From Mediterranea massiliensis (GTDB taxonomy: Bacteria > Bacteroidota > Bacteroidia > Bacteroidales > Bacteroidaceae): a stretch of 64,000 bases of DNA. Where the stretch lies: the NCBI GenBank assembly GCA_015060695.1, contig SUYA01000001.1:386307-450306 (forward strand), read 5' to 3'. The notes under the pieces were generated by a model that made no database searches, was not told the DNA's origin, and worked only from the letters and a program-made list of their open reading frames with translations. This document shows, piece after piece, positions 63,949 to 64,000 of the stretch (within the stretch, counting starts at the first letter, position 1; each line of letters opens with the position of its first letter). The translations under genes were made by a program, and so were the position numbers.

Positions 63949-64000
63949 CTACGCCTCCTCCATTTTATTATTCATTTCGCGTTTCTCTTGAAGCGATTTC
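63949..64000 (-). CDS. V-type ATPase subunit D, C-terminal end (partial)
   Basis: Only the last 16-17 codons are inside the window, reading KSLQEKREMNNKMEEA and a TAG stop at 63949-63951. The placement directly before subunit I and the charged, helical end fit subunit D of the central stalk. Identity rests on gene order, so confidence is moderate. Confidence 0.55.
   Translation of the reverse strand, partial: KSLQEKREMNNKMEEA

Overview
The window looks like chromosome of a gut-type Bacteroidales bacterium, most likely Bacteroidaceae (Bacteroides/Phocaeicola-like); this is inferred from gene content and no database was searched. Pointers are a 286-residue primary sigma factor without region 1.1, promoters of the Bacteroides form (TTTG, 19-20 bp, TAnnTTTG), an Fkp-type fucose salvage enzyme, fimbrillin-like and C10/C11 protease genes, a six-subunit Rnf operon, a V-type ATPase and a eukaryote-like (GT3) glycogen synthase.

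Layout. 1-2.9 kb: C69 dipeptidase (cut by the left edge) and an M23 peptidase. 3.1-4.2 kb: alanine dehydrogenase. 4.7-7.5 kb: fkp. 7.6-12.3 kb: C10 protease, fimbrillin-like lipoprotein, C11 protease lipoprotein and a small exported protein. 12.4-15.1 kb: rpoD and an HtrA protease. 15.2-19.0 kb: a three-gene murein-peptide operon (NlpC/P60 endopeptidase, exported dipeptide epimerase, transglutaminase-like lipoprotein). 19.2-20.9 kb: RNase P RNA and a YihY-type membrane protein. 21.3-31.9 kb: a carboxyltransferase without a biotin lysine, an M16 peptidase, a TRIC/YicG-like membrane protein, a DUF5686-type protein, rarA and a 2-hydroxyacid dehydrogenase. 32.1-41.6 kb: ten co-directional genes forming a type II fatty acid/aryl-polyene-like locus. 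41.7-50.0 kb: ettA, tRNA-Lys, carboxylesterase, radical SAM/SPASM protein, MarR regulator, a four-module persulfide-type oxidoreductase, and an HU-like/winged-helix protein behind five 22-bp repeats. 50.1-57.0 kb: galE and the rnf operon. 57.2-61.4 kb: glgA-glgP. 61.6-64 kb: V-ATPase subunits K, I and the end of D.

How the genes fit together. The 32-41 kb locus has an acyltransferase, one ketosynthase, ACP, two hotdog dehydratase-like proteins with complementary catalytic residues, a thioesterase, an MMPL exporter, a RetSat/phytoene-desaturase-like flavoenzyme, a ketoreductase and a LolA-like carrier. It lacks a ketosynthase partner and starter-unit genes, so its product is open. The Rnf operon and a V-ATPase whose K subunit keeps the sodium ligands suggest sodium-based energetics. 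The murein operon would cut, epimerise and process cell-wall peptides outside the cytoplasm.

The most unusual non-coding structure is the set of five 22-bp dyad repeats between a predicted promoter and the start codon of the HU-like/winged-helix gene. Other candidates are an inverted repeat over the -33 box of the oxidoreductase-marR operon, a near-symmetric divergent promoter between ettA and tRNA-Lys, and a second, unrelated 22-bp tandem repeat inside the lipid/polyene locus.
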